Source: Metellina segmentata
Taxonomy: Eukaryota > Arthropoda > Arachnida > Araneae > Tetragnathidae
Length of the DNA: 64,000 nucleotides
Direction of reading: 5' to 3'
Assembly: GCA_947359465.1 (NCBI GenBank)
Contig: OX375880.1
Location: 18,360,120-18,424,119 of the forward strand
This document shows, in pieces, positions 59,205 through 64,000 of this stretch. The position numbers were made by a program, and so were the translations under genes. The notes beneath the pieces were generated by a model, which had not been told where the DNA came from, did not search any database, and saw only the letters and a program-made list of their open reading frames with translations. How positions within the stretch are numbered: the stretch's first letter is position 1; each line of letters starts with the position of its first letter.

Positions 59205-60404
59205 AACACGTATTGAAGTAGACACACTAACGTCAACTACATTTAAGATTGACAGAAAAAGCTTCTTAATATCCTAAAATTTGTGAATGCAGAACTAATC
59301 AATGATTTGTTACGGTCATTTCTACACAGAAGTGGATGCCTGTTTCAAATTTAAATCTTTTTCATTTGTTACAGTTAATAAAATTACCTTCCGAACTTGT
59401 TTAACACTAAAATTATAAAACGGGTCAAGCAACTCGTCTTAAACTTTTGACTTAAACATTACTTTTTAAGTTCTATCACCTTTTCTCAATTGATTTTTAA
59501 CGACTTTTGTCTGAAATGTTTATAAAATTAATTTGGTTTTGGGAAGGTGTTTCAAGTATCGCTAACTATATCTCTGTATCTCAGCCTCCTGGGTTGGGAA
59601 ATCAAGCTGGAAACTAATTGAATATCACTAGGAACTAGTCTCCTTTGGTTTCCAGAAATCGTATACATTTGTTACTTATGTCAGTTTAAGTTAACTCGTA
59701 AAACTTCAAAAAGTTTCCCAAAAGAATTTTCCAGAGTGGGTTCCTAATATCGCCTACCCCTGTTCCTATTACCATCCACCAGACGAAATGAGGAGCTACT
59801 ATTAAAAACGAGTTGCTAGTAGAGCCTACATACCTACCTTTAGTATTGAATGTACTTTCAAATCAAACGAAATTATGATTTGGAAACACTTCCCTGGATA
59901 TTCACTGAATGGATTGGAGACAAAAAATACGTTGATCACAGCCTCAAATACTTTAGATGCAATAGTGTTGTGGACATAACTGATATGAAACTTGCCGATG
60001 GCGCTTCGTGTGGCAAAACCGTCAAGGTAACTATATAAACTCATAGATGTCGCGCATAGTAGCTAACAAACACGAGTAGGCGATATCAAGCAAAGGGGTA
60101 TTTGGAACACCTACCCTTGCAAAATAATAAGCACACACGCCAGAAACGTCTACACGTGTTTCCATGCTTCACTGCATCCTAACGATAACAGAACCTCTCA
60201 ACTTCGAATGTTCCTTCTGAACTGAAGTCACGGTATCAATTCGAGATAGCAATCAGGCAAATAATGAGTTCCATTCCACATTTTTTCATATACACCTGTG
60301 CCCATTATTTTGTACGACTTGTGTACAGATGTCAACACCGACTTTGTTCTAAAAATAATTTGGGCATTTCTCGGTATCGTATTTTAATTCGGATATGTTT
60401 GGTT
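59205..60404. other. Non-coding sequence with weak inverted blocks
   Basis: AATATCGCCTACCCCTG (59747) and an approximate inverse near 60075 (GAGTAGGCGATATC) could be eroded element ends. A small open frame at 59850-60038 is not recognised. Confidence 0.4.
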
Positions 60405-60656
60405 TAGGGTTGAGTGGGTTGAACCCAATGGGTTTTTTCAAAAAAGCCCATTTGAAAAAAAACTTACAATTTTGTATACATTTTGGGTTTTTTCAAAAAA
60501 AAGAATATCTTCATTTTGCCCATATTTTTAAAATGTAAGCAAAAGTTCCAGCGATTAAAAAAATACATACACAATTGTAGTTATAAAATTTTTTAACAGA
60601 ATTGATAACATTTATAGAAGATTTATTTTCAATACACAAGTTTTGTACACATATTA

Positions 60657-61440
60657 TCTATAACAAACTACCATTCTTGAGTGTCGCTGTCTCTTCAGGA
60701 AGCGTTGAATTTTGACCAGTTTTCCTGCTTTCTTTGCCTCTAGTCTATTTAACAACTTTGTCCATACGTTGCCATATGTAGAGAACACACGTTCAATAGA
60801 TGGCAAACTTGGTGGGCAGCTGAGGAGTTGAGCAAAATGCCTGCAGAATCCTTCGGGCAACTTCCTAAATTTCTGTGTGTTATGCTCCATTAGAGCAACC
60901 ACCACTTCGAAGGATTACTTTTGTACAAGTTCAAAACATCTACATTGAAAGTGTTTTGGGGAAACAACTCACTGTCTTTGATTTGGAAGGCCAAGACATT
61001 TAGGTTTCACAGATTGCAACCAACTTTCCCCCTGCTTCGCTTGCTCTGCTGACAATCTGTTGTTATATTAGCCCGGAAAAAAAATGGTAGCATTGCTTTA
61101 TCCATCTTTTGTTGTATCTGTTGCTTATATGGCAACAATTCGATACTCACGGTGAGGTCAATCCAGACCTCCACAACTATTGAGAAGTTTGCCAAATCTG
61201 CCTGCAACCTATCTAAAGCTATAGACACTTCTCTTAATTGCTTCTGTAACTCCAAACTTTCGCAGTACAGCTCAACATTACTTACAATTCTTCCAATATT
61301 CGAATCGACTCGCTGTTCATTTTCATTAATAATTTCCACATATTTGTGATAGTTTTTGATGAAAGTGCAAACGCATTCACTTGCGAATTCCAATGTGTAT
61401 CATTTGGAATTTGAGGCATGAATCCACCCTTTTCCTTTAA
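60657..61440 (-). pseudogene. hAT transposase, C-terminal half
   Basis: Minus strand: FASECVCTFIKNYHKYVEII, RVDSNIGRIVSNVELY, LREVSIALDRLQADLANFSI, QQKMDKAMLPFFFRANI, then in a second frame LSCPPSLPSIERVFSTYGNV, WTKLLNRLEAKKAGKLVKIQ, RFLKR. The last is the hAT C-terminal dimerisation domain. The N-terminal zinc-finger and first catalytic regions are missing. Confidence 0.9.
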
Positions 61441-61490
61441 TAATTTATTATGAGAGGCTTGGCGAGCGTAAGCGAGCAGAGGGCGGAGTC
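61437..61490 (+). mobile_element. Helitron 3' end
   Basis: GGCTTGGCGAGCGTAAGCGA, GCAGAGGGCGGAGTCCCCTAG followed by T, the same terminal design as 27363-27466. It sits inside the hAT element; no 5' end seen. Confidence 0.65.
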
Positions 61491-61664
61491 CCCTAGTATT
61501 AAAAAAAATGTCGTGTGTTTCTTAAAATAAAAACAGACTTTTTCTGAAAACCCCCAGTTTTACATGATTTTTTTTCCAGTTTTTTTTTTTTTAAATCCAA
61601 AAAAACCCAGGTGAGTTGCTTTTTTTGTAAAATTTTTTTTTTTTTTATCAACCCTGGTTTGGTT

Positions 61665-63030
61665 GAATATTATTGCAATTACAGCAGTTTACTATAGATA
61701 TTTGCAGTGATTTTTTCATAGTAAGTTTTGGATTACAATTATACTCTTTATTGTGAAAATTTGAATGTTGGAGTGCCATTTTAGAGTATTAAGTAGCGAA
61801 AGAAATATCTTTTAAAATATATATTACAATCTGTCTATTTCTAGTCATCATGAAAATCCGCATAAAGTGTCTCCGAAATTATCTCAGTTAAAAAGTTTTG
61901 CTCTCTAAGCTGACGATATGTATCATGCGAAAGCATTTAGACAATAGAAATAAAACCGTGGATCTTGTTTGTTTACACTGATGACTCTCATTGATCACAT
62001 CTGTTTGTGTTGTGCTGTTTTGCCACCATTTTGTATTCTTTCACAGGAATACAGTTTTCATTGTTTCGAAGTAAAAAGGAATTTTGTAATTATTTTTTCA
62101 TCTTAATTTAAAACTTTTCAAGAATTTCTTAACAACGCTAGTCATGATGGAGTTCCATAAAAAGTTTTCACTCTTTTCACTATGCAGAGAATGAATGGCA
62201 GAACTCCCTTTTGTTGTAACTTTCCGTTTGTAAATCACGAGTTGGAATATTTTAGTGGAAAAAATTGTGTCACGGCCCACGATCATCCCCCGCTCTTTTT
62301 TCGACATCCATTATGGAGCATCTTCCCGCGCTTTTTCCATTTATCGTTTGCTGTCTTCACTTTTCCGTTTGGCCTTTTTCGGTGCAAAAATTCGTGCTAA
62401 TTTTCAATGCCAGTTGTGAATGAAATCGTTTGTGAAATTTTCATTCGACGACCTGTCAAAGACGTAAAATATTCTGCGAAAAAACCTTTTAGAATACGTT
62501 TCGAATATTTTGCATTGTAAGCATTTGTAAATATTGCGTCTAAACAAGAATCGAATGTATCTTTTTGTTCCTTTTTTCATTCCATTCAGTTCTTTGATAA
62601 TAAAGAGTTGAGAGCTGTTGATCTGTTGCTTAGAAAATGTTTTCTTTTCGAACAGCTCAGATTTGCTTGAATGAGTACTCAGAACGCGTTTTCGTTTTGT
62701 GTTCGAAATTGTATGTGTGGATTTTTATTGGTTAAAAAATCATAATAAGAGGAATGCAGAGTATTTATGCAGCAAGATAATACTTTCAAGATCTTGCATT
62801 TCCTCATTACATTATAAAGAATGGAAAAAAAAATACATAAATGTATTTCACTAGAAGAATCTGGCAGCCTTAGAGCGCACTTCCGGTGCAAGAGTGTTAC
62901 AAATCATAAAAAGCTTTAAAAAAAACTCTTCAAGTTTTGAAACAATAGGGAAACTTTTGAATGTGTAAAACAGCAATTTTCAATAAATTAGCCATTTTTA
63001 CTTTTTGACTTCTGCATGTAGGTAAGTAGT
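61665..63030. other. Non-coding AT-rich sequence
   Basis: No exon, element end or SINE head seen. Confidence 0.45.
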
Positions 63031-63265
63031 TATTTCATTAACGTCGCACTGGAGCAACACAGCGGTCAATTAACGATGGTCCGGGATCAACTCCCGAAGG
63101 GAAGGATCTGAGGACAACACCACGTGATTTCGAACCACGGTCAGATAACGAAGTCACACCTGAGCTGGCACCCCACTCTACAAACATCCACAACACGCAA
63201 ACGTGAGGACATTTGAGGTCAAGACTGATTTAACGTGCACCAGCTACCTTTGTACACGACCGTCG
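63030..63265 (-). repeat. SINE S1, tail and body
   Basis: Inverse tail ATTAACGTCGCACTGGAGCA through GGTGCACC-like body to TTTGTACACGACCGTC. Confidence 0.85.
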
Positions 63266-63452
63266 TGTCCGAAGGGGGGCTGGTGCACGTTAAATCTGTC
63301 ATGACCTCAAATGTCCTCGTGTTTGCGTGTTGTGGAAGTTGGGAGAGTGAGGTAAAAGCTCAGGAGTGACCTCCTTATCCGACCGTCATTCAAAATCACG
63401 TGGTGTTGTCCTCAGATCCTTCCCTTCCAGAGTTCATCCCGGACCGTCGCCA
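63266..63452 (+). repeat. SINE S1 body, opposite to the previous copy
   Basis: GGGGGGCTGGTGCACGTTAA, GTCATTCAAAATCACGTGGT and TCATCCCGGACCGTCGCC, then cut by the next SINE. Together with 63030-63265 it makes a long inverted repeat. Confidence 0.85.
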
Positions 63453-63722
63453 GCCGACCAACCGGTTTGGTAGTTAAGGTGTTAGCCTCTAGATCGGAAG
63501 GTTCCTGCTTCACATCCGGGTCAGTGCATAAATGTTATTAATTGTGTATGGCGCAGAGGCGGCTGGTGCACCTTTAATCTGTCGTGGCCGAAATGCACGT
63601 TGAGTTGGTGTGGAATTTAGGAGAGTGGGGTGAAAGCTCAGGTATTGCCTCGTCATATGACTGGGTTCGAAATGACGAGGTGTTGTCCGGGGATCTTTCC
63701 GTTAGGGGATTGATCCCTGACC
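63453..63722 (+). repeat. SINE S2
   Basis: AGCCGACCAACCGGTTTGGT head to TTGATCCCTGACCTTTG, where the next S2 begins. Confidence 0.88.
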
Positions 63723-63724
63723 TT

Positions 63725-64000
63725 TGTCGACCAACTGGCTTAGTCGGTAAGGTGTTAGCCTCTAGATCGTAAGGTTCCTGGTTCGAATCCGGGTCCGGGC
63801 ATGGATGTTTGTAAGCGTATGGTGTAGAGGCGGCTGGTGCACCTTTATTCTGTCATGGCCGAAAGTCTCACGTTGGGTTGGTGTGGAAGTTTGGAGAGTG
63901 GGGTGCCTGCTTAGGTGTTGCCTCGTCATCTGACCGTGGTTCAAAATTACGAGGCGTTGTCATCGGATCATTCCCTTAAGAAATTGATCCTGGACCATCG
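63725..64000 (+). repeat. SINE S2, runs off the window
   Basis: GTCGACCAACTGGCTTAGTC, B-box GGTTCCTGGTTCGAATCC, body to GATCCTGGACCATCG at the last base. Confidence 0.9.

Larger units (their letters stand above)
60405..61656 (-). mobile_element. hAT element with perfect 8-bp target duplication
   Basis: Ends TAGGGTTGAGTGGG and ATCAACCCTG (inverse CAGGGTTGAT), with GTTTGGTT on both sides (60397-60404, 61657-61664). Subterminal AACCCAATGGGTTTTTTC / GAAAACCCCCAG / AAAAACCCAGGTGAG words are repeated. Confidence 0.93.

Noticed and set aside
59850..60038. 62-codon frame as a possible exon
   Set aside because: It has balanced composition but no convincing acceptor or donor and no recognised family; left as non-coding.

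Overview
The window is animal nuclear DNA: AT-rich, with short exons in large introns, canonical GT-AG splice sites, and most of the remaining sequence made of transposon relics. I see no viral genes and no bacterial-type operons. The abundant tRNA-headed SINEs and the Tc1, mariner, piggyBac, hAT and Helitron relics suggest an arthropod. A chelicerate such as a spider is my best guess, at low confidence because it rests on repeat style alone.

The one well-supported cellular gene is Elongin A on the + strand, 8656-31850. Nine coding exons join with consistent phase into 626 residues plus a stop. They cover the second half of the TFIIS N-terminal (LW) domain, a long Ser/Lys-rich linker with a decapeptide repeat, the VYSG block, the BC-box (TLQEFCIRI), the Cullin-box-like VPYDVLKP segment, the TDELWKQHC block and the conserved C-terminal tail. 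The exon or exons for the first ~40 residues were not found. A second gene is represented by one GC-rich exon at 52878-53105. It encodes an eight-cysteine FYVE-like zinc finger of the Rab-effector type (synaptotagmin-like/Slac2/rabphilin family).

Layout: 1-8655 holds MITEs and two adjacent related DNA transposons (3421-6006 and about 6176-7829), each with its own short motif repeated at both ends. 8656-31850 is Elongin A, with introns carrying SINEs, a Tc1 deletion derivative split by a hAT MITE, a 1.4-kb hAT element inside a SINE, a DDE-transposase relic, a Helitron, hAT-like MITEs and a long-TIR element. 31850-43580 is repeat-rich flank with piggyBac-like MITEs, SINE nests, a solo LTR and a ~240-bp minisatellite. 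43584-44878 is a complete but decayed mariner. 45368-48243 is a piggyBac relic carrying a SINE that in turn carries a ZBED5-like hAT. 48500-49760 is an inverted copy of the repeat at 38944-39824. 51083-51646 is a second Tc1 derivative. 53200-55190 is a ~41-bp satellite that appears to be the expanded interior of a piggyBac-like MITE. 57640-59180 is an AT-rich minisatellite with a recent 494-bp tandem duplication. 60405-61656 is a hAT relic with a perfect 8-bp target duplication. 63030-64000 is a SINE cluster.

The most unusual material is the pair of sibling transposons with diverged but internally uniform terminal motif arrays, and the MITE-to-satellite expansion.
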